Positions 52,874 through 61,632 of a DNA stretch of 64,000 nucleotides are shown here, one piece after another (position 1 is the stretch's first letter; every line of letters begins with the position of its first letter). The DNA is from Chloroflexota bacterium (lineage in GTDB: Bacteria; Chloroflexota; UBA11872; VXOZ01): positions 17,415 to 81,414 of the forward strand of contig JAAXIC010000009.1 of the NCBI GenBank assembly GCA_012270555.1. Reading direction: 5' to 3'. A model generated the notes under the pieces. The model made no database searches and was not told the DNA's origin. It saw only the letters and a list, made by a program, of their open reading frames with translations. A program made the translations under genes and the position numbers.

Positions 52874-54172
52874 TCAATTCACCGCCGCCAGCGACCGCAG
52901 TTCCGCCGCGTTCTCTTTTACCTTCACAAACGCGTCGGCGATGTCGTCCATGTCTTCTTTCGTGCCCAGGAAGGGCGGATGGCCGATCCAGAGGCTCTCC
53001 TCGCGGCAGAGGCGTTCGGCCTCGGGGCACTCCACTTTGCGGTAGTCCATCTCGCGGCCGTAATAGTGGCTGGTGAGCGGGAAGCCGCTGCGCAGTGCGC
53101 CATGCAGGGCGTCCTGGAACAGCGGGTGCTTGTGCAGGGGGCGCACGTAGCCGATGCTGCACGGGACGCCTTCCGCGGCCACGGCCTTGGCAACGAGCTC
53201 GCGCGGCGCACCCGCGAATTCCTCGGCGTTCATGTACTTGAAAATGAAGATGTGGAGCGCGTTGCGCTTGACGTACGGGTCCACGCGTACGTTGGCCAGG
53301 CCCTCGATTTCAGCCAGACGCGAAGCGAGGTAGGTGAAATTCTCATGCCGGCGCGCCGCCCACTCCTCCAAATTGCCGAATTGCGAGTGCAGGATCGCGC
53401 CCATGATCTCCGACATGCGGTAGTTCCAGGAAAGCACCGGAAACTGCGTGTCGATGGGATCGTTGTAGATGTCGTCCTCAAGCTCCACGTGCGAACGCCA
53501 GAAGTCGTGGGCATAGACCGCGCGCTTGTAGATGTCCCCGTTATTCGTCGTCACGCAACCGCCCTCGCCGCTGGTGAGGTTCTTGCTGGCCTGAAAGCTC
53601 CAACCGGCCGCGTCGCCCAGCGAACCCAGCTTGCCCTGCGCGTGCCTGCCGCCGTGGGCGTGGGCGCAGTCTTCGAGCACGATCAGATTGTGCTTGCGCG
53701 CGATGGCATTGATAGCGTCCATGTCGGCGGGCAAGCCGCCAAAGTGCACGGCAAAGATGGCGCGCGTTTTCTCCGTGATGTGGTCTTCGATCAGGGCAGG
53801 ATTGAGGTTGTAAGTTTCCGGGTCAATGTCCACGAACACCGGCACCGCGCCCACCTGCAACGGCGCGCCGGCCGTAGCCATGAACGAATACGGCGGCACA
53901 ATAACTTCATCGCCAATCTCAACCCCAGCGGCGCGCACAGCCACCTCCAATGCGGCCGTGCCGCTGCTCACGCAGAGGCCGTAGGCGCAGTCATGGTAGC
54001 GCGCATACTCCTGTTCAAAATCCGCCGTGCGCGTACCGCCGCGCCGCCGGTTCCAGCGCGCGCTGCGGAGCACGTCCGTCACTGCGTCAACCGTTGCCTC
54101 GTCTACCAGCGGCCAACTGCCAAAGGGTGTCTGGCGTAGTTTCTCCCCGCCATTAATCGCTAGCTTTGCCAC
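52874..54172 (-). CDS. DegT/DnrJ/EryC1/StrS family PLP-dependent aminotransferase
   Basis: A 432-residue fold-type I enzyme. PLP Lys197 is in WSFQASKNLTSGEGG, Asp168 in VLEDCAHAHGG holds the ring nitrogen, and EVIVPPYSFMATAGAP is the conserved segment at 89-104. The first in-frame GTG (54178) is only two bases from GAGGAG; GTG at 54172, eight bases away, gives MAKLAINGGEKLR and is preferred. It resembles the AHBA-synthase/keto-sugar or keto-inositol aminotransferase group. Divergent from the enolase-superfamily gene; with the downstream-facing Gfo/Idh/MocA gene it could form a sugar or cyclitol set. Confidence 0.88.
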   Translation of the reverse strand: MAKLAINGGEKLRQTPFGSWPLVDEATVDAVTDVLRSARWNRRRGGTRTADFEQEYARYHDCAYGLCVSSGTAALEVAVRAAGVEIGDEVIVPPYSFMATAGAPLQVGAVPVFVDIDPETYNLNPALIEDHITEKTRAIFAVHFGGLPADMDAINAIARKHNLIVLEDCAHAHGGRHAQGKLGSLGDAAGWSFQASKNLTSGEGGCVTTNNGDIYKRAVYAHDFWRSHVELEDDIYNDPIDTQFPVLSWNYRMSEIMGAILHSQFGNLEEWAARRHENFTYLASRLAEIEGLANVRVDPYVKRNALHIFIFKYMNAEEFAGAPRELVAKAVAAEGVPCSIGYVRPLHKHPLFQDALHGALRSGFPLTSHYYGREMDYRKVECPEAERLCREESLWIGHPPFLGTKEDMDDIADAFVKVKENAAELRSLAAVN

Positions 54173-54268
54173 GGGCACTACTCCTCACTCACTGCAAATT
54201 CAAAGGCCTTTAGTCGTCGTCAGTATGGAATATAGTACCATGAGCAGCAGGAAAGCTTGATTGACTTT

Positions 54269-54297
54269 GTAGCGCGGGGGCTTGTCCCCCGCCTCTT
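54269..54297. repeat. Dispersed palindrome (GTAGCGCGGGGG..CCCCCGCCTCTT)
   Basis: The best copy of the family: GCGGGGG and CCCCCGC arms around CTTGT. A degenerate second copy follows at 54312-54338. Both lie in the gap between the divergent DegT and enolase-superfamily genes. Related copies at 50619 and 15355. Confidence 0.75.
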
Positions 54298-54381
54298 GGG
54301 CTTTTCGCACGGCAGCGCAAGCTTGTCCTCCGCCTTTTGGCATCCAAACTGGCACACATGAACAAGACTGAGGTTAATCAA

Positions 54382-55521
54382 ATGAAAATCGTTGATATGC
54401 ACGTCCGCACATTCACCTATCCTTCCCGCATCGTGCGGGACACTGAGGGACACACGCATCCCGGGCCGGAGCACGAGGCCACACAGTCGCTCCTCACCGT
54501 TGTCACGGACGACGGCGCCACCGGCTATTGCTTCGGCGCGCCGAACCCTGCCGTGCTGGAGAACGTCATCAAGCCCGCCATCATTGGCGAAGACCCCATG
54601 TACCGCGAGCGCATCTGGAAGACGCTGCACCACTGGCAGCGCATGTCCCGCGACCTGACCGACCGCGCGCTCGCCGCCGTGGACATGGCGATCTGGGACC
54701 TGGTAGGTCAGTCTCTGGGTCAGCCGGTCTACAAGCTGCTCGGCGCGACCCGTGATAAGGTTCCCGCTTACGCCAGCACCATGTGCGGTGACGAGGTCCC
54801 GGGCGGCCTGAGCACGCCGGAGGAATACGGAGCATTCGCGCTGCAGTGCAAAGAGCGCGGCTATCCGGCCTTCAAGCTCCATACCTGGATGCCGCCCATC
54901 GCCTGGGCACCCGATCCCACGATGGACATCGCCGCCTGTGCCGCCGTACGCGAGGCCGTGGGCGACGACATGGACCTCATGCTCGACTGCTACCACTTCT
55001 ACAGCCGCGCGGACGCGCTGCACATCGGCCGGGCGCTGGAAGAACTGGGCTACTACTGGTTTGAGGAGCCCATGGACGAGTTCAGCACGTCGTCCTACAT
55101 CTGGCTGGCCGATCAGCTCGACATTCCCGTGGTCGGCCCGGAAACCGCCGATGGCAAGATGTACACCCGCGCCGAGTGGCTTGCTCGCGGCGCGTCCGAC
55201 ATCAGCCGCGGCGGCGTGAGCGACGTGGGCGGCATCACGCCCCTCATGAAGGTCGTCCACCTGTGCGAGGCCTTCAACGTCCAGATGGAAGTCCACGGCG
55301 GCGGGCCCGGCAACCTGCACGCGCTCTGCGCCATGAACTACCCCGGCAAGTACTACGAGCGCGGCCTGCTGCACCCCCACCTTGACTACGAAGAGGTCGA
55401 ACCCTGGCTGAACAGCAAGACTGACCCCATGGACAACGCAGGCAACGTGCACGTCTCCCAAGCACCCGGCCTCGGCTGGGACATCAACTGGGACTACATC
55501 GACGCCCACACCGTGTCCTGA
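54382..55521 (+). CDS. Enolase-superfamily enzyme (mandelate racemase/muconate lactonizing type)
   Basis: A 379-residue enzyme. The N-terminal capping domain precedes a barrel with FKLHTW (the KxK position is KxH), metal ligands Asp in LMLDCYHFY, Glu in WFEEPMDEF and Glu in VVGPETADGK, and the catalytic His in MEVHGGGPG. Known relatives dehydrate or racemise sugar acids; a KxH variant is unusual for racemases and suggests a dehydratase or other lyase, by inference. ATG 54382 is chosen; 15 non-conserved codons are open upstream. Large enolase-superfamily expansions are described in SAR202 Chloroflexota. Neighbours are DegT and Gfo/Idh/MocA genes. Confidence 0.87.
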   Translation: MKIVDMHVRTFTYPSRIVRDTEGHTHPGPEHEATQSLLTVVTDDGATGYCFGAPNPAVLENVIKPAIIGEDPMYRERIWKTLHHWQRMSRDLTDRALAAVDMAIWDLVGQSLGQPVYKLLGATRDKVPAYASTMCGDEVPGGLSTPEEYGAFALQCKERGYPAFKLHTWMPPIAWAPDPTMDIAACAAVREAVGDDMDLMLDCYHFYSRADALHIGRALEELGYYWFEEPMDEFSTSSYIWLADQLDIPVVGPETADGKMYTRAEWLARGASDISRGGVSDVGGITPLMKVVHLCEAFNVQMEVHGGGPGNLHALCAMNYPGKYYERGLLHPHLDYEEVEPWLNSKTDPMDNAGNVHVSQAPGLGWDINWDYIDAHTVS

Positions 55522-55678
55522 GAAGCAAGAAGCGCAGGAGCTGCTGTGAATGCACAACATCAGCACGTGGTTCTCAGGCAACCTCACACGTGGGTCAGAT
55601 GCTTAGGCGACAAACAGTCCATTGTTCAGCCAACTTGGCTTGAGCGTAAAAACTCTTACGTTCCCTACACCGGTGACT

Positions 55679-56704
55679 CTACCAAGACGTGAGACCGGCG
55701 TAGATACGATCCGGTATGTGCACCACTTCCCCGCTTTGCGTAGACTCCTCGCACGCCAGGGCCACGGCGACGATGTAGCGTCCCCAACGACCGTCCACGG
55801 GCGGGGCGGAGTCGGTTTCGATTGCCTCTACCAGGCCGGTCAGTTCCAGCGCAAAGGCGCCGGCAAAGTCGAGATCAGCTGCAAGTGGCTGTTCTACATA
55901 CTGTGTGCCTTCACTGAGCCAGAGGCGGTCGTCACGCGTCGCAACGCGCACGCTTGCCTGCGTGCCGATGATCTCCACCTCGTTGCGCTCCGGCCCCTCT
56001 TGGGGGTAGCCGGTGTGGTGCAGGGTGGCGTGGGTGCCGTTGGCAAAGTCCAGCCATGCCAGGCCGGTATCATCGGTGTTCTGGCCGACCATGGGGTTGC
56101 TCACCCAGGCCCGCACGGCTGTGATGGGACTGCCAATGAGCCACGTGAGGCGGTCGAGCATGTGGACGCCGTTCATGTACCACATGCCGCCACCACCCTC
56201 GGCGCGGTTGAGAAACCACGGCGGGCGGTTGGCGAGATCGAACGTGCGGTACCACGTATCGGTGGCAAAGACAACCTTCCCTAGTTTCCCATCTTGAATA
56301 AGCCGCCTAGCAGCGAGACTGGCGGGAAGGAAGTGCTCGGTATGCCCCACGAGCAGCTTGACACCGGCTTGCTCCGCGGCGGCAATGATCGCGTCGCAGT
56401 CCGCCATCGTCATCGCCATGGGTTTTTCCAGAAAGATGTGCTTGCCTGCCGCGCAGGCGGCAAGCGTGACCTCCGTATGCAAAAAGTGGGGCAGCCCGAT
56501 CATGACGATATCCACCTGCGGGTCCGCAAGTAGTTCGGTGTGGCTGGCATAGGCGGTGCACGGATGGTCGCGCGTGAACTGCTCGCGGCGCTGTGCGTCC
56601 GGCTCGGCAATCGCAACGAGCCGTGTCTCAGGCACCGCCGCAATCGCCTGGGCATGACCGCCGCTCACGCGGCTTGCGCCAATGATGCCTACTCCTAAGG
56701 CCAT
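55679..56704 (-). CDS. Gfo/Idh/MocA family oxidoreductase
   Basis: A 341-residue NAD(P)-dependent dehydrogenase. The Rossmann half has GVGIIGASRVSGGHAQA, VAIAEPD and the signature LEKPMAM (EKP) at about 93; the C-terminal beta-sheet half has WYMNGVHMLDRLTWLIG with the catalytic His region. Members oxidise or reduce sugars, inositol or related compounds. It faces the enolase-superfamily gene tail-to-tail across 157 bp. Substrate unknown. A hairpin terminator at 56790 lies upstream, ending the TusA transcript. Confidence 0.9.
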   Translation of the reverse strand: MALGVGIIGASRVSGGHAQAIAAVPETRLVAIAEPDAQRREQFTRDHPCTAYASHTELLADPQVDIVMIGLPHFLHTEVTLAACAAGKHIFLEKPMAMTMADCDAIIAAAEQAGVKLLVGHTEHFLPASLAARRLIQDGKLGKVVFATDTWYRTFDLANRPPWFLNRAEGGGGMWYMNGVHMLDRLTWLIGSPITAVRAWVSNPMVGQNTDDTGLAWLDFANGTHATLHHTGYPQEGPERNEVEIIGTQASVRVATRDDRLWLSEGTQYVEQPLAADLDFAGAFALELTGLVEAIETDSAPPVDGRWGRYIVAVALACEESTQSGEVVHIPDRIYAGLTSW

Positions 56705-56789
56705 AGCTGTCTCCCCATAGTTGCTGATAGAGATCCTTCAATCTCAGCAGTCCTGTCATTTTCTACGCGTGCCTCCGCACCAGAATAGC

Positions 56790-56822
56790 AAAAGAGACCG
56801 GCTCCGGTGCACGGTCTCTTTT
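56790..56822. terminator. Bidirectional intrinsic terminator
   Basis: A perfect 11-bp stem AAAAGAGACCG (56790-56800) / CGGTCTCTTTT (56812-56822) with an 11-base loop. Each strand ends in a T run, so it can act both ways. It sits 22 bp beyond the TusA stop on the minus strand. Confidence 0.8.
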
Positions 56823-56843
56823 CTGCGTATTCCGGTCGCGAGT

Positions 56844-57131
56844 CTATTCCGAGACGTTAAGCGCCGCGAGTTGCTCCTGCAAATTGGCAATGAGGTCCTG
56901 CGGCTTGGCCTCTTTTTCAGACTTTCGCAGCGTCAGCCTCCACTCCGAGTCGGCCGCGCCCTCGATGGTCGTCTCGTAACCGTTCTTCGCCGCTTCCCAC
57001 GGAATGGTGCCCAGGGCGGGCGCATGGTCGGTGAGCACCTCCAGGGTTTCGTTACCGTCCAGCTTCTTCAACGCCTCCGCCGTCTTCATCATCGGATACG
57101 GGCAAATCTCGCCGCGTACGTCGATTTTCAT
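56844..57131 (-). CDS. TusA/SirA-family sulfurtransferase (YeeD-like)
   Basis: A 95-residue protein with the family motif CPYP at residues 10-13 (VRGEICPYPMMKTAEAL), where Cys10 carries the persulfide sulfur. The fold continues through LDGNETLEVLTDHAPALGTIPWEA and ends in a charged tail. It is transcribed after the YeeE/YedE transporter with a 166-bp gap. YeeE-YeeD (TusA-like) pairs take up thiosulfate, with the small protein accepting sulfur on the inside. Longer than the usual 75-80 residues by a C-terminal helix. Confidence 0.9.
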   Translation of the reverse strand: MKIDVRGEICPYPMMKTAEALKKLDGNETLEVLTDHAPALGTIPWEAAKNGYETTIEGAADSEWRLTLRKSEKEAKPQDLIANLQEQLAALNVSE

Positions 57132-57297
57132 GGTCTACCGCTCCTTCCAGCTCCCTAAGTCAGTCGTCAGTAAGTTTCCTTCGCTCTTCATGCAATGGTT
57201 ATCGTAGCATATCCGCCACAAGACTCAGCGGTTTCTGTGGAAAGTGAACCATCCCCATGCTGCATTCTATGGCTCCTAATGTCGTTCGGCAAACTCG

Positions 57298-58554
57298 TTA
57301 CGGTATCCGCTTGATCACCTGCACGCCGAGGTACGCGCCCGGCAGCAGCGAGAGCCCAAAGATCCAGCCGTTCAGCCCCAGTGATGGGATGGCCGAGAAG
57401 AACGCGCCGATAGTGCAGCCGATGGCGATTCCGGCGCCGTACCCCATGAACGTGCCGCCGATGAGTGACTGCACATAGCGCCGCTTTACCGGCGGCACGC
57501 GCACTTTGAATTCATTGGCCAAGAGCGCCGCCACCAGCGCCCCGATGATAAGGCCGCCGTCCAAGAACAAGCCTTCGCTCGTCCACCACGAACCGGCTCC
57601 CAGCGTCAGATTGCAGCCGGCCAGACCGTCCACACCGAGCAGCGCCGGAGCTTGGATGCGCAAGAGGCCGCTCACGATGCGGTCCGACCAGGCGGAAAGC
57701 TCACCGGTCACGCCCAGTGGTCGGGAGTAGATGTAAATGAATACATTAACCACAGCCAGCGCAATTGCGCCGACGGCAATCGGCCAGCCCTTCACAAATA
57801 CCAAGTCGTACATTTGCTTCAGCTTTGCGCCGAGGCTCATAGGCGGCATTTCGTTCGTGCCGCCGAGCGCGAAGTTCGGCATGGGGCCGGAACGGTATTC
57901 CCACCAGTAGCTTAGGAGGACAATGCCGGATAGCGCCAAGAGCGTCAGCGCCACCGCGCCGCCGTAGCCCAGCCACTTGGGCAGAAAGACCACCGGCATG
58001 TCTTTGATATGGTTCGTCCACCACCAGTTCCACGTGAGCGTGGAGAGATATAGGCCGGCCAGGATGCCTGCCAGCGACGCCCACGACGCCACATAGCCCT
58101 CGCCAATGCGGTACATGGTGCCGGACACGCAGCCGCCAGCAATCACCATACCGAAACCGAAAGCCACGCCGCCTACCACGAGATGCAGCCCGATGGGAAT
58201 CACGTGCGCCGCGGCCGGCAAGGCGCCAAACGACGGCTCCGGCACCATCATCTGCATGACCAGCCAGAAGCCGATGGTGGCAACACCGATAGCCACTGCC
58301 AGGGCGCGCATAGTGCTGGGGTCGCACATGAGGAAGATGTCGCGAAAGCCGGAGGCAAAACACAACCGACTGCGCTGCAGGATCACACCAAACGCCAATC
58401 CAAACAACCACATCACGGCTAAGGTGGAGTTCACTACGGCAAGATATGCCAGGAAGAACAGAACTGCCGCCACCACCGCTGCGCGCGTGATTACACGCCC
58501 TGATAGGATCTGCCCCTGTGCGCTTGTCTCTTGGGCTTCTACGTTTGTGCTCAT
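57298..58554 (-). CDS. YeeE/YedE-family sulfur transporter (thiosulfate importer type)
   Basis: A 418-residue membrane protein with about ten helices. The three Cys positions implicated in thiosulfate passage in characterised YeeE are represented: RSRLCFASG (Cys65), AGGCVSGTMYR and AIGCTIGAFFS; another lies in LAGCNLTLGAGSWWTS. ATG 58554 (MSTNVEAQ) is chosen; upstream codons in frame are not conserved. The TusA/YeeD-like protein follows. Together they would supply reduced sulfur for cysteine and cofactor synthesis, which fits the sulfur genes downstream. Spacing of 166 bp leaves co-transcription open. Confidence 0.88.
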   Translation of the reverse strand: MSTNVEAQETSAQGQILSGRVITRAAVVAAVLFFLAYLAVVNSTLAVMWLFGLAFGVILQRSRLCFASGFRDIFLMCDPSTMRALAVAIGVATIGFWLVMQMMVPEPSFGALPAAAHVIPIGLHLVVGGVAFGFGMVIAGGCVSGTMYRIGEGYVASWASLAGILAGLYLSTLTWNWWWTNHIKDMPVVFLPKWLGYGGAVALTLLALSGIVLLSYWWEYRSGPMPNFALGGTNEMPPMSLGAKLKQMYDLVFVKGWPIAVGAIALAVVNVFIYIYSRPLGVTGELSAWSDRIVSGLLRIQAPALLGVDGLAGCNLTLGAGSWWTSEGLFLDGGLIIGALVAALLANEFKVRVPPVKRRYVQSLIGGTFMGYGAGIAIGCTIGAFFSAIPSLGLNGWIFGLSLLPGAYLGVQVIKRIP

Positions 58555-58950
58555 GGGTGTCTCTCTCAGCCTAAAGGATTGCTGATGTTCCGTTTTCATC
58601 AATGCGCTTGCTGCACATAGTAGCACATGCACGCGATTGAACATGTATGGGAAACTACACTACAAGACTATGATGACTTAGTTGCTTCAGTTTATCAAGT
58701 TAGCGACTTTCGCCACGCTATTCTTGCGCATCTTGCGCGTCATCGCCGCTCTTATAATTGAAAGCATCTTGACCTCGCTAGTGAGACTGCGGTTGCCCAA
58801 TTGCGGCGACTATGGTGCCCTGCCGCATCTGCACCGGTTGACACAGTCTGACTTCTCCCGCTAGCGTGGGTACGTCCCCCATAGCTAAAGCGGCTTGACC
58901 CGCCAAGCGCACCTAGTGCCACAAACACAGCCGAACACCGAACGGCTACT
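58555..58950. other. Intergenic gap of 396 bp, no confident gene
   Basis: Between the YeeE start and a plus-strand membrane protein. The only open frame is a 60-codon stretch starting TTG at 58682 with a hydrophobic N-terminus (MLQFIKLATFATLFLRIL). It has no ribosome-binding site and I cannot support it as a gene. The region is AT-richer near 58610-58700 and should include the YeeE promoter. Confidence 0.4.
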
Positions 58951-59640
58951 ATGGCAAGTACCAGATTTCATCTCGACATGAACCGTTGGTCCAGAATCCC
59001 ACAGGCGCTCTGCCTCGTGCTCTTCCCGCTCAGCTTTTTGCTACTGAGCAATACGGGCCTGCATCCCGGCTTTGCCGGGACGCCGGCGGAGCAGATTCGG
59101 GGCCTGGCGGCAGATGCCGGAAGATGGCAACTGGTGCACGCCGGCCTCGCTGGGGGCAGTCTATTAGGCTTAGGAGCAATCCTCACCCTCCGATCCTTGC
59201 TGCCTCGTCCGCGAATTGTCGTAAACGTCATCACGGCGATCGGCGTAGTCTCGACCTCGCTGCTTACAGGCATATTCATGCAGGAGGCGATGGTCGTGCC
59301 GAAACTCGCCCTGGCATGCGTGGAGTCCGAGGCGGCGTGCCTATCGCCTGCCAACCAGATATTTGTGGACCGTTTCACTGATCTTTCGCTCAGCGCAGTG
59401 CCGCTCTTGTTCCAAGGCGGCGCGCTCTTGATGGTGACGATCTTTGCTCTTGGCCTGTTGGGGCAGCGCTCGCGGGCGCTGGTCCTCCGGGAGTCGCTGC
59501 CGCTCATGATTGGAGCAACGGTCGTTTTTCTTTATGGCCCAGGGTTGCATGGCGTGCCGCTGGGACTGCCGTTCATCGGCTTTCTCACCATGCTGGCCGG
59601 GATGGGGATGCTGGCTTTCCGGCTCTTGCGAACACCCTAA
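58951..59640 (+). CDS. Integral membrane protein of unknown family
   Basis: A 229-residue protein with six predicted helices (about 17-33, 62-80, 88-108, 150-172, 183-198, 203-222) and little else. Between helices 3 and 4 a loop with two Cys (LACVESEAACLSP) faces outside and might form a disulfide. ATG 58951 lacks a ribosome-binding site; ATG 58978 (MNRWSRIPQ) is an alternative. I do not recognise the family. The tRNA-Pro gene follows. Confidence 0.6.
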   Translation: MASTRFHLDMNRWSRIPQALCLVLFPLSFLLLSNTGLHPGFAGTPAEQIRGLAADAGRWQLVHAGLAGGSLLGLGAILTLRSLLPRPRIVVNVITAIGVVSTSLLTGIFMQEAMVVPKLALACVESEAACLSPANQIFVDRFTDLSLSAVPLLFQGGALLMVTIFALGLLGQRSRALVLRESLPLMIGATVVFLYGPGLHGVPLGLPFIGFLTMLAGMGMLAFRLLRTP

Positions 59641-59678
59641 GCAGGTGGACGATGGCGGACCTTCCATAGGTTACGTCT

Positions 59679-59707
59679 TTGAGTGAGGCACTGTCCGCTG
59701 GTACAAT
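59679..59707 (+). promoter_or_regulatory. Promoter for tRNA-Pro
   Basis: TTGAGT at 59679-59684 and TACAAT at 59702-59707, 17 bases apart, with TGG directly before TACAAT. The transcript would begin near 59714, about 100 bases before the tRNA, leaving a 5' leader for RNase P. Confidence 0.6.
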
Positions 59708-59812
59708 AGGGGAGCAACAAGGCCTTGCTGGAATAGGCGTGTAGTTCGGCGGGCAACCGCCACAAGGCGCGCCGCCTGCAACTAGCTGGAATTGCGTGTT
59801 CCTGCAAGATGA

Positions 59813-59889
59813 CGGGGTGTGGCGCAGCCTGGTAGCGCGCTTGAATGGGGTTCAAGAGGCCCCCGGTTCAAATCCGGGCACCCCGACCA
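59813..59889 (+). tRNA. tRNA-Pro (anticodon GGG)
   Basis: A 77-base cloverleaf with acceptor stem CGGGGTG/CACCCCG, D-arm GCGC...GCGC with GGTAG loop, anticodon stem CTTGA/TCAAG around ATGGGGT (anticodon GGG, reading CCC and CCU), T-arm CCCGG TTCAAAT CCGGG, discriminator A and an encoded CCA. It has its own promoter upstream. Confidence 0.95.
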
Positions 59890-60023
59890 CTGACAGCATT
59901 GAGCTTTCGACTGCTATTCGTCCCACACGTTTTCATCTGTGCACTAGGGATACGTAGCGCAGGTCGCCTTTTCCAACGCGGCCGCATGAGAGAAATTCCC
60001 TACAGGATTGACCCCCAGCAGCA

Positions 60024-60052
60024 GGCGCAGGTTGCAAACCTGCGCTACCGGA
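60024..60052. repeat. Dispersed palindrome (TCCGGTAGCGCAGGTT...), copy 2
   Basis: Identical over 29 bases to 32842-32870, in reverse orientation: stem GCGCAGGTT, loop GCA, AACCTGCGC, then TACCGGA. It lies 13 bp beyond the larE stop, between the convergent tRNA-Pro and larE genes. A partial copy starts at 59953 (GTAGCGCAGGT). Confidence 0.75.
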
Positions 60053-60064
60053 ATGTGAGGCGCG

Positions 60065-60910
60065 TCATACCGTTTGCAGCGGCACGATCGTGTGGGCGGC
60101 GAGCGTTTCGTTGAGGGAGCCGGTGCGGTAGCCCTGCATGTCGAGGGCGACGTACTTGAATCCGATTTCCTTGAGCGCATCGACAATGCGTGTGTGAACA
60201 TTGCCCTCGAAGAGGCGCGGCAGGTCTTCCGGCGGCGCTTCGATGCGCGCGATGTCGCCATGATGGCGCACGCGTACGAGACGAAAGCCAAGCCTATGTA
60301 AGAAGTGCTCGGCCTGGTCCACCTGGTGCAGTTTCTCCAGGGTCACGCGCATGCCGTAGGGAATACGTGAAGCCAGACACGCGCCGCCCGGCTTATCCCA
60401 CGTCGACAAGCCAAGCTGCCGCGAGAGTTGCCGGATCTCGTCCTTATGCAACTCAGCTTCCAAGAGCGGCGCTCGCGCATCGAGCAACTGTGCCGCTTCC
60501 ATGCCCGGGCGATGGTCGCCGAGATCGTCCATGATGCCACCAAATACGATCGTCTCAAAACCTTCTTCCTGGGCGATGACCTGCATCTCCGTGAAGAGTT
60601 CCTTCTTGCAATGGAAGCAGCGGTCGGGATTGTTGACGGCGTACTCTTCCTTCTCCAGCTCATGGGTCTCGATGAGGCGGTGCTCGATGCCGATAGCCAC
60701 AGCGAGTTCTTTCGCCTCTTCCAATTCAGTCGCCGGATACGTCGGCGAAAGCGCCGTCACGGCTACCGCGTCCCGACCCAGTACCTCATAGGCCACTCTC
60801 GCCAAGAAGGTGCTGTCCACGCCGCCGGAAAAGGCGATGAGCGTCCGTCCCATGCTTGCTATGAGTTGCGTGAGATTCTCATACTTTTCGTCTAGTGCTA
60901 CCGTAGCCAT
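60065..60910 (-). CDS. larE: LarE-like ATP-dependent sacrificial sulfur transferase
   Basis: A 281-residue PP-loop enzyme. SGGVDS at 28-33 binds ATP. Cys178 in WDKPGGACLASRIPYG is at the position of the sacrificial Cys in Lactiplantibacillus LarE, whose sulfur goes into the nickel-pincer nucleotide cofactor. An extra CFHC pair at 98-101 (DRCFHCKKELF) is also present. larB, larC and a LarA racemase are not in the window, so the target could differ. ATG 60910. It is a single gene near other sulfur-handling genes. Confidence 0.9.
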   Translation of the reverse strand: MATVALDEKYENLTQLIASMGRTLIAFSGGVDSTFLARVAYEVLGRDAVAVTALSPTYPATELEEAKELAVAIGIEHRLIETHELEKEEYAVNNPDRCFHCKKELFTEMQVIAQEEGFETIVFGGIMDDLGDHRPGMEAAQLLDARAPLLEAELHKDEIRQLSRQLGLSTWDKPGGACLASRIPYGMRVTLEKLHQVDQAEHFLHRLGFRLVRVRHHGDIARIEAPPEDLPRLFEGNVHTRIVDALKEIGFKYVALDMQGYRTGSLNETLAAHTIVPLQTV

Positions 60911-61080
60911 CCATCAACCTCCCAGGGTCTTTTTCCTTCTGCCTCCGTCATCGTGCCGGAGCGGCTGTGTCTGCAAGTCGGTTCTACACTGTCATTCTAC
61001 GTGAAACGAAACATTATCGCGCAGCGTTTTAGAGTGAGAGGCCTTGCAACGCACGCTGAACGGCGCACTTGGGATGAACG

Positions 61081-61632
61081 CTAGAATATCTCGTCCGGAT
61101 CGAAGGCAAAGCCTTGCAGCGTGGACGAGGTCAGATTTTGCCCGGGTCCGTAGATGCCCGCGACGGCAAAGCTGCGCTCTTTCAGCAGCAGCACCGTTAC
61201 GGTCTTGGCATCGGGATCCACCAGCCAGTACTCTTTTACGCCGTGTTTGGCGTAGAGTTCCCGTTTGAACGTCCGGTCGCGCGCGGCGGTGGTGGGAGAG
61301 AGGATTTCGACCACCACGTCGGGCGCGCCCCGGACGTTGTCACCGTTGCGTAGCACGTGCTCTCGTTCCCTGGAAACGAAGAGCAAGTCTGGCTGGACGA
61401 CGTCTGTGTTCGATAGCACCACGTCGCACGGCGCGGCAAAGACTTGTCCCAGACCTCTCTCCTGCACGAATACGTGGATGAGCGCTCCGAGTTGCATAGC
61501 AACCCTCTGGTGGGATAGGCGCGGCGCCGGCGCCATCACTAACTCTCCGTCCAATAGTTCGTAACGCTCATCGTCTGGGGTATTCCGGTAGTCGTCGTAT
61601 GTCAATTTGATGGCGGGCGTAGAACTAGCCAC
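61081..61632 (-). CDS. Uma2-family (DUF820) putative restriction-endonuclease-fold protein
   Basis: A 183-residue protein with the Uma2 pattern: LTYDDYRNTPDDERYELLDGELVMAP, HQRVAMQLGALIHVF, VVQPDLLFVSRE (metal Asp), DVVVEILSPTT (Glu) and FKRELYAKHGVKEYWLVDPDAK (Lys). The Asp-Glu-Lys set corresponds to a PD-(D/E)xK nuclease core. Cellular role unknown; the family is expanded in Chloroflexota and cyanobacteria. It is a stand-alone gene with no toxin-antitoxin partner. Confidence 0.88.
   Translation of the reverse strand: MASSTPAIKLTYDDYRNTPDDERYELLDGELVMAPAPRLSHQRVAMQLGALIHVFVQERGLGQVFAAPCDVVLSNTDVVQPDLLFVSREREHVLRNGDNVRGAPDVVVEILSPTTAARDRTFKRELYAKHGVKEYWLVDPDAKTVTVLLLKERSFAVAGIYGPGQNLTSSTLQGFAFDPDEIF

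Noticed and set aside
52979..54139. A 386-codon plus-strand open frame
   Set aside because: Antisense to the DegT aminotransferase gene, which has all its catalytic residues.
54220..55587. A 455-codon minus-strand open frame
   Set aside because: It lies antisense to the enolase-superfamily gene, whose motifs are intact on the plus strand; the antisense translation shows no family pattern. GC-rich codon bias produces such shadows.
58682..58864. A 60-codon hydrophobic open frame in the gap before the membrane protein gene
   Set aside because: TTG start, no ribosome-binding site and no recognisable family; insufficient support.
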